Assembly (NCBI RefSeq): GCF_003429005.1
Contig: NZ_QVQV01000001.1
Span: 737,864-801,863 of the forward strand
Length of the DNA stretch: 64,000 nt
From: Paraburkholderia sp. DHOC27
GTDB lineage: Bacteria > Pseudomonadota > Gammaproteobacteria > Burkholderiales > Burkholderiaceae
Direction: 5' to 3'
This document shows, in pieces, positions 18,163 through 28,100 of this stretch. How positions within the stretch are numbered: position 1 is the first letter of the stretch; the number at the start of each line of letters is the position of its first letter. Both the position numbers and the translations under genes were made by a program. The notes below the pieces were generated by a model. That model had not been told where the DNA came from. It was given only the letters and a program-made list of their open reading frames with translations, and searched no databases.

Positions 18163-18702
18163 ATGAGCCCTATTCGCCTGAGTCGCGCGACCCGCGCGGA
18201 CGCCGACGATCTGATCGCAGCCAATCGCGCCAATCAGGATTACCACCGGCCGTGGGTCACGGCATTCACCGATCAGGAAGGATTCGATGGCTGGTTTGCG
18301 CGCGGACTGACAGGATCGACACTGGGCCTCGTTGCGCGAGAAGTCGCGTCGAACAAGGTGGTCGGCGTCATCAATCTCAGCGAGATCGTGGCGGGTGTTT
18401 TTCAGAGTGCTTACCTCGGCTACTACGGCATGTCGGAATTCAATCGGACCGGCCTGATGACAGAAGCGCTGCGGACCGCGGCCGCCTATGCCTTCGATGA
18501 ACTTGGTTTGCATCGTCTCGAAGCGAATATCCAGCCGCAAAATATCGCTTCGATCGCGCTCGTGCGGCGTGTCGGTTTCAAGCAGGAAGGTTTCTCGCCG
18601 CGTTATCTGCGCATTGACGGAGCGTGGCGCGATCACGAGCGTTGGGCGCTGCTGGCCGATGAAGACCACGCAGCAACCGTGGAAATAGCCGCTCGCGATT
18701 GA
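18163..18702 (+). CDS. GNAT-family N-acetyltransferase (RimJ/RimL type)
   Basis: A 179-residue acetyltransferase of the group that acetylates N-terminal or side-chain amines using acetyl-CoA. The central strand and helix contain NRTGLMTEALRTAAAYAF, corresponding to the acetyl-CoA-binding motif A, followed by HRLEANIQPQNIASIALVRR and the closing GFKQEGFSPRYL segment, all typical of RimJ/RimL. The ATG at 18163 begins MSPIRLSRATRADA, the expected first strand. It stands alone and is divergent from the chemoreceptor. The substrate is unknown. Confidence 0.88.
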   Translation: MSPIRLSRATRADADDLIAANRANQDYHRPWVTAFTDQEGFDGWFARGLTGSTLGLVAREVASNKVVGVINLSEIVAGVFQSAYLGYYGMSEFNRTGLMTEALRTAAAYAFDELGLHRLEANIQPQNIASIALVRRVGFKQEGFSPRYLRIDGAWRDHERWALLADEDHAATVEIAARD

Positions 18703-19127
18703 CGCGGGAACCAAACAATGAATAATCGTTTCCGCACTGCGGCGTGACCGATTCGGCTGATGGGACGGCCCTGCTTACACAACGAAAGCTCTGTTGCCGC
18801 GAGAACAGCAGGTTTTGGGTGAACCTCATTTCAGTTCGCTTTCACCGCGTCTTCCAGGCAATCTGCTGCGCTGCGCCCCTCATCTTTATCGGCAGATTGA
18901 CGATATCAAGGCGACGAACATTCCGCAGGGGCTAGCGCCCATTCTCCAACCCGGGGTGGCCGAGGGCCTGCATGAGCCGGCGCGGCTCGAATGTTTGCAG
19001 CTCGATGCCGGCACTGCGTTCAGGAAAGCGATAGACCTGTTCCCTGGCGGGATTTTGACGCCGGCAAGCTGCACTCGCTTGCGCACGCTGCGCGAGTCAA
19101 ACTGACACCGCCTCACGGAAACGGGCC
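18703..19127. other. Intergenic, possible decayed coding sequence
   Basis: In 425 bases without a confident gene, a plus-strand frame through 18794-19105 shows protein-like stretches (LYRQIDDIKATNIPQG) but lacks a good start and a recognisable family. It may be a gene relic. Confidence 0.3.
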
Positions 19128-20591
19128 ATGAATTACCCTTTGCTGCTGGGATTTTTGATCGTCATCGTCGATGTCGTGGTGTGGCGTTCACGGCATCCGA
19201 CGCATGAGCTTCTGCGGCTCTTCATCCGGCTCGCGCTGTTCGCTGCGCTGAGCTGGGTGCTGTTCAGCGCCGGCTTCAACCCTTTTCACGCAGCGCCCTT
19301 TGCCAACGTTGCCGAGATTCACTGGCCAGGGCAGGTTCTCGAAGTGATCTGGTGGATGAAGGGCGCGCGGCTGTTGACGCTCTTCGTCGAGGCGCTCGTG
19401 TTGCCGCGCTCCTGGAGAGAACAGCGTCTGTTCTCGGATGTGCTGGCGGCAGTCGTCTATCTGGCCGCGGGTGTGGCTGCGTTTGGCTTCGTGCTCGAGT
19501 TGCCGGTAAGAGGGCTGGTGGCCACCTCGGGGGCGCTTGCCATCGTGCTGGGTCTGGCCATTCAGAGCACGCTAAGCGATGTGTTCGCGGGCATCGTGCT
19601 CAACACCACGGCGCCGTATTCGGTGGGGGACTGGGTGGTGATTGACGACGTGGAAGGCAAGGTCGTCGAGATGAACTGGCGCGCCACGCATTTGCTGACC
19701 GGGCAGGGCAATACGCTGATCGTGCCGAACGCGGTGGCATCGAAGGCAAAGATCCTCAACAACAGCCGGCCTGACAATGTGCACGGCTTCTCGATCATTC
19801 TCGAGATCGAACCCGAAGCACGGCCAAAAACGGTACTGGATGCATTGTGCCGCGCACTGACAGGTTGCAACGCGATTCTAGGTTCACCGTCTCCGCATGC
19901 CAGCATGAAGTGCACGACGTTGAATTCGGTGCAGTACGAAGTGGTCGGCTTCGTCAATGACATGGACAAGAAGCGGGCCGCCACCAACGAACTGTTCGAT
20001 CTCTGTCACCGGCACCTTGCCGCCGCCGGCGTGACGTTGCGTGCGCTGAGCGTGCCCGCACCAGCCAACGGCGCGCGTGACCTCAAGGAGGCGTTGATCC
20101 GCCGCACGAGTCTGTTCGCGAGCCTGACGGACGACGACGTGACGTGGCTCGCACAACGGCTTTCCCGCCACGAATACGACGCGAACCAGGTGATCATCAC
20201 GCCGGGAACGATTCCGGATAGTCTGTCCATCGTTCACGCGGGGGTGCTCTCGGTCAAGTTCAGTGATGCCTCCGGCGTGCGCGAAATTGCCCGTCCGGGG
20301 CCGGGTGATGCGTTTGGCGAGATCGGCCTGCTCGCGGGGCTGCCCGTGTCCGTGACGGTGTCCACGCTGATTCCCACCGTGCTGTATCGGCTCGGGAAAG
20401 ATGAAATGACTTCATTTTTACAGGGACATCCTGAAGTCGCGACGCAACTGGTTCAGCTTCTGGCCAGCCGGAAAGACATGTTCGACGAACTGAATGCGCA
20501 TATGCCCGCTGAAAAGGCGCACGGCCAGTCCATTTTTCAGTGGCTTTTTGGCAAGGTCCGGCATCTGCACGCACTGCGCGATAATGCGTGA
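19128..20591 (+). CDS. MscS-type mechanosensitive channel fused to a cyclic-nucleotide-binding domain
   Basis: A 487-residue membrane protein. The first 130 residues hold several membrane helices. A pore-helix region with LVATSGALAIVLGLAIQST and the MscS beta domain follow (PYSVGDWVVIDD, then NWRATHLLTGQGNTLIVPN). Residues 330-450 form a Crp-type cyclic-nucleotide-binding domain with the PGDAFGEIGLLAG phosphate-binding cassette. This matches the bacterial cyclic-nucleotide-gated (bCNG) family derived from MscS, thought to respond to cyclic nucleotides more than to stretch. It is followed after 81 bases by a diguanylate cyclase relic, which suggests a second-messenger context. Confidence 0.9.
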   Translation: MNYPLLLGFLIVIVDVVVWRSRHPTHELLRLFIRLALFAALSWVLFSAGFNPFHAAPFANVAEIHWPGQVLEVIWWMKGARLLTLFVEALVLPRSWREQRLFSDVLAAVVYLAAGVAAFGFVLELPVRGLVATSGALAIVLGLAIQSTLSDVFAGIVLNTTAPYSVGDWVVIDDVEGKVVEMNWRATHLLTGQGNTLIVPNAVASKAKILNNSRPDNVHGFSIILEIEPEARPKTVLDALCRALTGCNAILGSPSPHASMKCTTLNSVQYEVVGFVNDMDKKRAATNELFDLCHRHLAAAGVTLRALSVPAPANGARDLKEALIRRTSLFASLTDDDVTWLAQRLSRHEYDANQVIITPGTIPDSLSIVHAGVLSVKFSDASGVREIARPGPGDAFGEIGLLAGLPVSVTVSTLIPTVLYRLGKDEMTSFLQGHPEVATQLVQLLASRKDMFDELNAHMPAEKAHGQSIFQWLFGKVRHLHALRDNA

Positions 20592-20672
20592 CCGAATGAA
20601 CGCACGACTGATGTGCTGCATGCTGCTCAGACAGCAGTTTCTATAGAAAATCCGAATAGCGAGGAACGAAGG

Positions 20673-21686
20673 ATGGAGGAAAAGCTGGAAAGTCTGTCGC
20701 GGACGGTCGCGACGGCAGATAGTCTGGAGGCGCTCACCCGACCCCTGCTGGAGATGCTCGAGGTTGTGACGGGGCTGGAATCGACTTACCTGACGTCGAT
20801 CGACTAGGAGAACGCGGTCCAGTCCATCGAGATTGCCCGCAACACCGGCGAGCTGCTCATTCCAGAAGGCTTGACGGTGCCGTGGTCCGACACGCTGTGC
20901 AAGCGCTGCCTGGATCAGGGCCGGCGCGATGTGTCCAACGTCAGTGAAGTGTGGGGCGATTCTCAGGCAGCCGCGGCACTTGGCATCGAGACGTATGCGA
21001 GCGCGCCGATCTGCGGCAGCAACGGCGAGGTGATCGGCACGCTGTGCGCGGCGGGCAAGACCAGCCGGAAACTCAGCCCGCGCGCGCGCAGCGCGCTGAA
21101 CCTCTTTTCAAAGCTGATTGCGCAGCATATCGAGCGCGAACGGCTGCTCGCGCAACTGCAAAGTTCGAACGAGTATCTCACCCGGTTCTCGCTCACGGAT
21201 TCGCTCACTGAACTGCCGAACCGCAAGGCGCTGCACGATGAACTCGGACGCCTGCTGGCGCGCGCGGCGCGGGACGGTTCCTATGTGCTGGTCGGCATGT
21301 TCGATCTGGATGGCTTCAAGCAGATCAACGACCAGTATGGACACATTGCGGGCGATCAACTGCTGAAGCAGTGCGCGGCGCGGCTGTCCGGGATCATCCG
21401 CGAGACGGACATGCTGGCGCGCATTGGCGGTGACGAGTTTGCTTTCATCGGGCCGGGTCCTGTCGACGAAGAAGAGGCGCATCTTGCCGCTGCCGAGCTG
21501 GCGACGCGCGCCGCCGCGGTGACCGCGGGTGTCTATACGTTACGTGAAGCGCGTCTGACTTACTCGGGTGCGAGTGCCGGCGTGGTCGCGGTGCGGTTTC
21601 TGTCCGTGGATCAGGCCATTGGCGCGGCCGATGCGGCGATGTATCAGGCGAAGCGGGAGCGGCAGGTGGGGCGGAGGGGTGGGTAG
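20673..21686 (+). pseudogene. GAF-GGDEF diguanylate cyclase interrupted by in-frame amber codon
   Basis: The ATG at 20673 has a strong site (GAGGAACGAAGG) and opens a GAF sensor domain (LLEMLEVVTGLESTYLTSID). TAG at 20805-20807 (codon 45) stops it. The same frame then continues without a further stop to 21686, completing the GAF domain (CKRCLDQGRRDVSNVSEVWG) and a full GGDEF domain with active-site GGDEF near codon 252 and an inhibitory RETD site five residues before it. There is no frameshift. An intact gene would make cyclic di-GMP from two GTP. Re-initiation at TTG 20871 or GTG 20877 could still yield an active catalytic part. A sequencing error is possible. Confidence 0.8.
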
Positions 21687-21693
21687 GGCGATC

Positions 21694-23217
21694 TCAACGC
21701 CGCTCTGTCCGCTTCACATCGTCCAGAATTGCCTGGAGCTGTGCCTGCGCGACAGGGTCCTGGCGTCGCTTGCCCTCAGCTACGTCCGCTGCCAGTGATA
21801 GTCCCTGGCACACATCGCTGAAATAGTGCAGCATGCGGTCTTTGCGCGTCGCTTCTGCCGAACCGGCTGTTACTTGCAGACCGGAAACGGTGCCATAAAG
21901 TTGATTCCATTCTGGCAAGACAGTGGACCTTATCCGCTGCGCGAATTCGACGCGCTGCGCTTGCGTCGTAGGTTTGCGTGGCAACGCTCGCAGGTCGGTG
22001 CTCGCCTGGGCGAGTGTGGGGGCGAGTCGATGCAGCGCCTCGGTAAAATGCATCGCCTCCTGTCTGTCGGGACGCGTGGACAGCGACAAAAGCGTCCATA
22101 TGAGTCCGCTAATGACGGCGCAGGCGAGGGCGCCTGATGCACCCAGGGTCACGGCGGTCCGTTCATCAGGCGAGCTTGCATTGCTGACTGGAGGGGCAAG
22201 CACACAAGCAAGCATGAAACCGCCGATGAGCCCACCGACATGCGCGCCATTGTCGATACCGTGATGCGTGAAACCCCAGAAGAGGTTGTAGCCGGCGAAA
22301 AACGCAGCCCAACGGAAGTGCCGGATAAAGATGGAGCGTGGGATGAATTCGGCGTAGCGCAAGACGTAAGCGAGCAGGCCGCCCAATACGCCAAAGATCG
22401 CGCCCGAGGCCCCCGCGCTGTTGACGCCGGGGTTCCAAAGCAAGCTCATCAGACTGCCCGTCAGACCGGCAAAAAGATAGAGCGCCATGAAACGCGCATT
22501 GCCGAACAGCCGTTCAGCAATGCGCCCGGTCTGCACCAGCACGATCATGTTGAAGGTAATGTGAGTCAGGCTAAAGTGCAGGAAGACGGAAGTCAGTAGC
22601 CGCCACCACTGCCCGTTTAACGTATAGGGACCATAGTTGCTGCCGTGGTCGATCAAATACGAGGGCTTTGCGATTAAAAACCCCGCACCGCCTCCAGCCA
22701 TTGCCAGATAAACGAGCGACGTAACGATAACGATGGCCCACGTGGACCACAGATGGGGCGTGCGTGCCGTAATCTGTTCGAGGAAGCGAAGTCGCTGGTG
22801 ATTTTCCGTTGCGTAGCGCGGCGTCATCTGGCGCGGCATCGCGGCAACGATTGCGGCAGCATCGTTCTTGTCGTGCGCTCGCAGAATGATTGGCTCGAGT
22901 TCGCCGGGACCGTTGAGTAGATCAAACTGGACGAGCCTTCCGTTGACCCGCACGTTGAAAATGTCGGAATGGCTCAATTGCAGATCGGTGTTGAGGTCGG
23001 CGCTCAACAAACGTGAAACCGTTGTCTGGATGGATACGCGATCATGCGAAAGGCGCAGCATGCCTTTGCTCTCGAACGATCGCGCCCGTACCTCGCCCCA
23101 CCCCTTACGCAGACGCGAGCCCAATGCGATGTCGAAACGAAGATCTGTCTGAAACCGGCCAGCGCTTTCGCGCACTTCTGTGTCCACGAATCCCCAAACC
23201 GGCTCGCTTTGGCTCAT
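21694..23217 (-). CDS. Rhomboid-family intramembrane serine protease, large form
   Basis: A 507-residue protein. An N-terminal soluble region of about 150 residues precedes a six-helix rhomboid core: WRLLTSVFLHFSLTHITFNM near residue 205, the catalytic serine in GASG at Ser271, and the catalytic histidine in NGAHVGGLIGG at His326. Together they form the Ser-His dyad that cuts membrane helices. After the core comes an extra membrane helix near residue 365 and a C-terminal helical periplasmic or cytoplasmic domain of about 120 residues. The length is well above the 200-280 residues of simple rhomboids. The substrate is unknown; convergent with the cyclase relic. Confidence 0.92.
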   Translation of the reverse strand: MSQSEPVWGFVDTEVRESAGRFQTDLRFDIALGSRLRKGWGEVRARSFESKGMLRLSHDRVSIQTTVSRLLSADLNTDLQLSHSDIFNVRVNGRLVQFDLLNGPGELEPIILRAHDKNDAAAIVAAMPRQMTPRYATENHQRLRFLEQITARTPHLWSTWAIVIVTSLVYLAMAGGGAGFLIAKPSYLIDHGSNYGPYTLNGQWWRLLTSVFLHFSLTHITFNMIVLVQTGRIAERLFGNARFMALYLFAGLTGSLMSLLWNPGVNSAGASGAIFGVLGGLLAYVLRYAEFIPRSIFIRHFRWAAFFAGYNLFWGFTHHGIDNGAHVGGLIGGFMLACVLAPPVSNASSPDERTAVTLGASGALACAVISGLIWTLLSLSTRPDRQEAMHFTEALHRLAPTLAQASTDLRALPRKPTTQAQRVEFAQRIRSTVLPEWNQLYGTVSGLQVTAGSAEATRKDRMLHYFSDVCQGLSLAADVAEGKRRQDPVAQAQLQAILDDVKRTERR

Positions 23218-23481
23218 GATTTAATTCATTATGTTGGCAGTGGCGAATGGAAGATGCTCTCGTTCTTTAGCGAATAACGGCACGTGCGATTGCTTCTTTA
23301 GAGTCTAGCGTGTCCTTTGTATGATTGGACGTTAATAAGCGCACATTGGCCGAGATTATGGAAATGGCGTGCAATCTGGCGCAATCGTTTGCTTAGGTTT
23401 ATTGGTCGCGTTCGTCATTTGGTGTGTTAAAACTTGTATGCCTTATGCTTAACCTGGTAAATCGAAGAGAATCAAAAAAAG

Positions 23482-24315
23482 ATGAAATCCCGGTTTCGAA
23501 TGCTCGCATTGGCAATAGCAGCCGCAATGACGCTAACAACGCCGTCAGCAAACGCCCATACCATCTGCACGCTCGTTGCGGACGCAAGCAGTGGCCACGT
23601 CATCACCCAGCAAGGCGATTGCGCTTTTCGTACCACGCCGGCTTCCACCTTCAAGATTGCCATCAGCCTGATGGGTTTCGACTCAGGTTTCCTGAAGGAC
23701 GCTCACACCCCGACGCTGCCGTATCGCACGGGTTATCCTGACTGGGGCGGCGACGCATGGCGGCAACCCACCGACCCGAGCCGGTGGATCAAATACTCGG
23801 TGGTCTGGTTCTCCCAGCAGGTTACCCAATCTTTGGGCATGACGCGTTTTGCAAACTACACCAGGGCATTTGCCTTCGGTAACGCCGATGTTCGCGGGGA
23901 CAGCCGGCACGACGGTCTCACTCACGCGTGGATCGACTCGTCCCTGCAGATTTCGCCTTTGGAGCAGGTCGCGTTTTTAACGAAAGTCGTCAATCGCACG
24001 CTGCCGGTTAGCGGGCACGCCTACGACATGACCAGCCAGATCACCGAAGTCGCCACGTTGGCCGGTGGGTGGGACACGCATGGCAAGACCGGGACAGGAT
24101 TTCCCGCCAACTCCGACGGTTCGGACGATGAGGCTCACGGCTGGGGATGGTTTGTCGGCTGGGCCACGCGAAATGGCAAAACGCTGGTCTTTGCGCGGCT
24201 CATCCAGGATGACGCTGCAACGCCGGGACAAAAGCCAGTCGGGCTACGCGCGCGCGACGCCTTTGTCGCCGAGTTTCCTTCCATAGCCGCGCTTGCAGAA
24301 ACAAAAAAACCATAA
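23482..24315 (+). CDS. Class D (OXA-type) beta-lactamase
   Basis: A 277-residue exported serine beta-lactamase. A signal peptide ending near residue 25 precedes the catalytic tetrad STFK at Ser55-Lys58 (the lysine is normally carboxylated), SVV at 105-107, FGN at 131-133 where the classical motif is YGN, and KTG at 201-203. Length and motif spacing fit OXA enzymes of the Burkholderia chromosomal type that hydrolyse penicillins. No ampR-like regulator adjoins, and there is no integron or insertion sequence, so this looks like an intrinsic gene. The hydrolysis spectrum cannot be predicted from sequence. Confidence 0.92.
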   Translation: MKSRFRMLALAIAAAMTLTTPSANAHTICTLVADASSGHVITQQGDCAFRTTPASTFKIAISLMGFDSGFLKDAHTPTLPYRTGYPDWGGDAWRQPTDPSRWIKYSVVWFSQQVTQSLGMTRFANYTRAFAFGNADVRGDSRHDGLTHAWIDSSLQISPLEQVAFLTKVVNRTLPVSGHAYDMTSQITEVATLAGGWDTHGKTGTGFPANSDGSDDEAHGWGWFVGWATRNGKTLVFARLIQDDAATPGQKPVGLRARDAFVAEFPSIAALAETKKP

Positions 24316-25028
24316 GCGTTTCAGAACCCAACATGGGTATGGCAAGCGCTGCCAGGCCATCGCACAAGCATCCGCGCCGGCACAATGTTGAGAGGCTTAC
24401 AACTCGCTATCAATTGCGCGAGGCAAGACACGCGCGAGTCTAATCCGCAATCAATCAATACCCCACCTGATCAGATAGCCCAGCCAATGTCGTTGCTATC
24501 GAAGCGCTGGAAACCTCCGCTCGACGAGCCGGGCATCAAATGCTCGCCACCAACGACAACCAAAAAAAGCTGTGCAGGCATGTTGCGCGGCTACCACGGA
24601 AGTACTTAAAAAACATTAGCTATTGTCTAACAAATTTTGACGTGAGTAATATCGTTCCGCAACGCGTGATACCCGTCTGAGAGAGGGTTTGCCGGCCTTG
24701 AACGGGATCGGGTGCGGGTAGGTGGGAAGACAAAACGTCTGGGCGATCAGCTAACCGTTAGCTGGATCGAGGTGCTCACATCATCTCGACGGATCCGGAT
24801 TTTGCTGTGCCGCAAAACAGGAAATATTTAGTAATCCGATTCAATGGCAGATGACGCTTTGCTGTCCCCGCGAACCTCGTACCTCGACCAGAAGAACGCA
24901 CGAAGATGCGCTTGCAGCATGGTTCAAAAAGAATTCGGCGCATTGAAGCCGAGAGTCGCGGAGCGATATTCACAAGACGTCGCCCCGTTCAACATCGTGT
25001 GGCCTTACCGTTCCGTATGAGGGGAAAA
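24316..25028. other. Long intergenic leader before the TonB receptor
   Basis: This 713-base region is noncoding as far as I can tell. An AT-rich segment near 24605-24660 could carry the receptor promoter, which would leave a leader of more than 300 bases. No riboswitch fold or Fur palindrome was recognised. Confidence 0.4.
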
Positions 25029-27758
25029 ATGAAGCAAAGGGCATTGGCCTTGGCCATAAGAAGAATAATCTGGGCGGAGTTTGCGTTGTCGGCAGCCATA
25101 GCGGTTCCGGCATTGGCACAAAGCCAACCAGCTACATCTGCTGCGGCAACAACGGGCACCGCAGCGGCAGCCGCACCGGACGCGGCCTCAGGCGCCGCTG
25201 CCACCAAGAACGTCAAGCAGTTGAAGACGTTTGAGGTGACCGGTTCGCTGATCCGTCAGGCAGACAAGACGGGCTTCAATTCGGTTCAGGTCATTTCGCA
25301 GAAAGACATTCAGCAGAGCGGCGCCACGACGGTGTCCGACTATCTGCGTCAAACCAGCGCCAACTCGGCGAGTAGCTGGAGCGATGCGAACCCGGACAGC
25401 TTCGCGCCCGGCGGCGCAGGTATCGCGTTGCGTGGTCTGAGTGAAAAGTACACGCTGGTGCTGATCGACGGTCAGCGCGCGGCCCCCTACGCCTTTGCAG
25501 TGAACGGCACCGATTCGTTCTTCGACCTGAACACGCTGCCGACGAACATGATCGACCGGATCGAAATCGTCAAGACCGGTGCGGTGTCGCAGTACGGTTC
25601 GGACGCCATCGCCGGGGTGGTGAACATCATCACCAAGCATGACTTTCAGGGTCTGCAGCTCGATGGCAGCATCGGCGGGGCGCAGCACGGTGGTAACGGT
25701 ACCGACAACCTGAGCATTCTGGGTGGCTTCGGCAATCTGACCGAAGACGGCTACAACTTCACGGCCGCAGGCAGCTTCTATCACAGCAGCGGCATCACGA
25801 TGTCGGAGCGCGATACGACCTCCGGCATCAACACGTGGTCGCCGGCGTCGTTCTGGGTGAACCCGAACACGGGCAACGCGGAACCCGCAGGCGCCTGTAC
25901 CAATGGCAAGATCGTGCCCGCAGCCAACGCCGGCTCGACCTACGGCGCGCTCGGTGGCACCGTTTGCCAGACCAGCATTTCCAATCTGCAGTCGCTCACC
26001 CCTGAGTCGGACCGTTCGAACATCAAGGTCCACGGCGACTTCAAGATTACCGACAACATCCAGGGTTGGGTCGATGCGTGGGAGAGCTACAACCAGACCA
26101 CGCTGCACGGCACGACGGGTGTAGGCGGTATTTCGTGGCTGTCCACGCCGACCATCTACAGCCCGAGCCTCGGCGCGCCTGCTTCGCTCAACACGACCAA
26201 CCTGGTGGCCGGCAGCAATCCGTACAACCCGTACGGCGCGGATACCGAACTCAACTATCCGTTCCTGAACAATCCGCAGGACGTCACGACGACTTCGAAC
26301 TTCTATCGTCTTTCGACGGGCTTGAAGGGTGATTTCAGCGTTCCGCATTGGGGCGACTGGAACTGGACGGCGTCGTACGGCCACTCGCAAAGCGAAGTGT
26401 CGAACTCGTATTCGAACGAAATCACGGCGGCCGGCTACAACCAGTTGCTGGCGGGCGGCTACAACTTCAACAACCCGGCTTCGACGCCGAATGGTTTGAA
26501 TGGCGTGTTCGGCACGCTGCAGGATCAGGCCATCTCGAAGCTGGACACGGTCGACGCGACAGTTTCGACGCCGAACCTGTTCACGCTGCCGGCTGGCGAT
26601 GTTGGCTTCGGTCTGGGTGCGCAGTTCCAGCATCAGAGCGAATCGATCGATACGGCCGCGGGCTGGGCCGATGGCTCGTTCATTTCGCCGGCGTATCAGA
26701 CGGTGCTCGGTCAGCGCAACGTGGCGGCCGTCTACTATCAGATCGACATTCCTATCATCAAGAACCTGACGTTCAGCCAGTCGAGCCGCTACGACCACTA
26801 TAGCGACTTCGGCGGTGCGTTCTCGCCGCGCTTCGCGTTGCGTTATCAGCCGGTGCAGGCCTTCACGACCTACGCGTCGTTCAACCGTGGTTTCCGCGCG
26901 CCGACGCTGGTCGAAGATGGCCAGGCGAAGAGCTTCGGTTATCAGTCGGCGGTGGACACGGACCCGGCTTCGCCGCAGTACAACCAGCAAGGCAACTACT
27001 TCCTGGAAGCGACCGCGGGTAATCCGAATCTGCAACCGGAACGCACGAAGAACTACAACATCGGCTTCGAACTGTCGCCGACGCGCACGACGGATATCGG
27101 CTTCGACTGGTACAAGATCGACATCACCAACGTGATCGGTATCGAGCCGCTGCAAGGCCTGGTGGATGCGAACGATCCGTCCGTCGTGGTGCGTCAGCCG
27201 TCCGGCCTGATCAACTACGTCAACACGGAGTACATCAACGAGTCCTACCTGAACACGGACGGCTTCGAAGCGACGCTGCGTCAGTCGCTGCCCACGCCGC
27301 TCGGTACGTTCACGGTTTCGGCTGACTGGGCGTATGTGTTGAGCTTCAAGACGCCGGGTCTGGCGAACGGTGAGACTAACGCTGCCGGTAACAACAGCGC
27401 GATGTACGAAACTTTCGGTGCTTCGTTCCCGCGCTGGAAGGGCAACACGACCTTGAACTGGGCGTATCACCAGTGGAATGCCTCGCTGACGTGGCAATAC
27501 ACCGGTCCTTACGCGCAGGAACTGGTCTCGGGCCCTGGCATCGCGTCGACGGTTGCATCGTATAGCCAGTTCAACCTGTACGCGCAATACACGGGCTTCA
27601 AGCACTGGACGCTGTACGCCGGCATCGACAACATCTTCAACCGTGCGCCGCCGTATGACCCGTACTGGTTCAACAGCATCGACCAGACGGGCTACGATAC
27701 ATCGCTGTACTCGTACGTGGGCCGTTACGCTCAGATCGGCGCGACGTACAAGTTCTGA
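25029..27758 (+). CDS. TonB-dependent outer-membrane receptor
   Basis: About 909 residues. A signal peptide (ALAIRRIIWAEFALSAAIAV, cleavage after ALA near residue 29) is followed by an Ala-rich linker, a plug domain with FEVTGSLIRQADKTGFNSV as TonB-box/plug start, LRGLSEKYTLVLIDGQRAAP, and DRIEIVKTGAVSQYGSDAIA, then a 22-strand barrel ending in phenylalanine (YAQIGATYKF). It imports a ligand, such as a siderophore, cobalamin or carbohydrate, with TonB energy. The ATG at 25029 with GAGGGG before it is preferred over the ATG at 25017. No neighbouring gene reveals the ligand. Two terminator hairpins follow immediately, so it is monocistronic. Confidence 0.93.
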   Translation: MKQRALALAIRRIIWAEFALSAAIAVPALAQSQPATSAAATTGTAAAAAPDAASGAAATKNVKQLKTFEVTGSLIRQADKTGFNSVQVISQKDIQQSGATTVSDYLRQTSANSASSWSDANPDSFAPGGAGIALRGLSEKYTLVLIDGQRAAPYAFAVNGTDSFFDLNTLPTNMIDRIEIVKTGAVSQYGSDAIAGVVNIITKHDFQGLQLDGSIGGAQHGGNGTDNLSILGGFGNLTEDGYNFTAAGSFYHSSGITMSERDTTSGINTWSPASFWVNPNTGNAEPAGACTNGKIVPAANAGSTYGALGGTVCQTSISNLQSLTPESDRSNIKVHGDFKITDNIQGWVDAWESYNQTTLHGTTGVGGISWLSTPTIYSPSLGAPASLNTTNLVAGSNPYNPYGADTELNYPFLNNPQDVTTTSNFYRLSTGLKGDFSVPHWGDWNWTASYGHSQSEVSNSYSNEITAAGYNQLLAGGYNFNNPASTPNGLNGVFGTLQDQAISKLDTVDATVSTPNLFTLPAGDVGFGLGAQFQHQSESIDTAAGWADGSFISPAYQTVLGQRNVAAVYYQIDIPIIKNLTFSQSSRYDHYSDFGGAFSPRFALRYQPVQAFTTYASFNRGFRAPTLVEDGQAKSFGYQSAVDTDPASPQYNQQGNYFLEATAGNPNLQPERTKNYNIGFELSPTRTTDIGFDWYKIDITNVIGIEPLQGLVDANDPSVVVRQPSGLINYVNTEYINESYLNTDGFEATLRQSLPTPLGTFTVSADWAYVLSFKTPGLANGETNAAGNNSAMYETFGASFPRWKGNTTLNWAYHQWNASLTWQYTGPYAQELVSGPGIASTVASYSQFNLYAQYTGFKHWTLYAGIDNIFNRAPPYDPYWFNSIDQTGYDTSLYSYVGRYAQIGATYKF

Positions 27759-27780
27759 CGTGTTGTAGAAACGCGCTGTT

Positions 27781-27806
27781 GAAAGGGCACTTGTCAGTGC
27801 CCTTTC
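27781..27806 (+). terminator. Hairpin after TonB receptor
   Basis: A perfect 10-bp stem, GAAAGGGCAC and GTGCCCTTTC, with a 6-base loop lies 22 bases after the stop. It is followed directly by a second, classical terminator. Confidence 0.7.
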
Positions 27807-27808
27807 AG

Positions 27809-27856
27809 GCCGCCCCAGATAGCGGATTTTTGCCTCACTGGGGCGGCGGTTTTTTT
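27809..27856 (+). terminator. Rho-independent terminator of TonB receptor gene
   Basis: GCCGCCCCAG (27809-27818) pairs with CTGGGGCGGC (27838-27847), followed by GG and seven T residues at 27850-27856. This is a textbook intrinsic terminator in tandem with the hairpin just upstream. Confidence 0.9.
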
Positions 27857-28100
27857 CGATTCGATGGACGGTGGGTCTTTCGTTCATCTCTCATCTATCC
27901 GATCGCGCTCTCACTCTATACAACAAGCAGCGGCACGCCCGTCGCCGCTATCGTGACAGTATCTACGCCCACTTTATCAATTCGTCGTCAGGTTGATGGA
28001 TTGCGGATCCGCACGTCTTAACTATGGAATCCGTCCCGAGGTATTACGCTTGCGTCGTAGACGTGCGAGCGGGGATGGATGACTACGTGTGGAGGGTCAC
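27857..28100. other. Intergenic region before the Rieske/FAD reductase gene
   Basis: No gene is visible in these 244 bases. The region should contain the promoter of the Rieske/FAD reductase gene. Confidence 0.35.

Noticed and set aside
18794..19105. Possible 103-residue protein before the MscS-like gene
   Set aside because: Some protein-like text but TTG start, no ribosome-binding site and no family; reported only as a possible relic in the gap entry.
25188..27887. An 899-codon open frame on the minus strand antisense to the TonB receptor
   Set aside because: It is an Arg/Val-rich mirror frame caused by high third-position GC in the receptor gene; no family resemblance.
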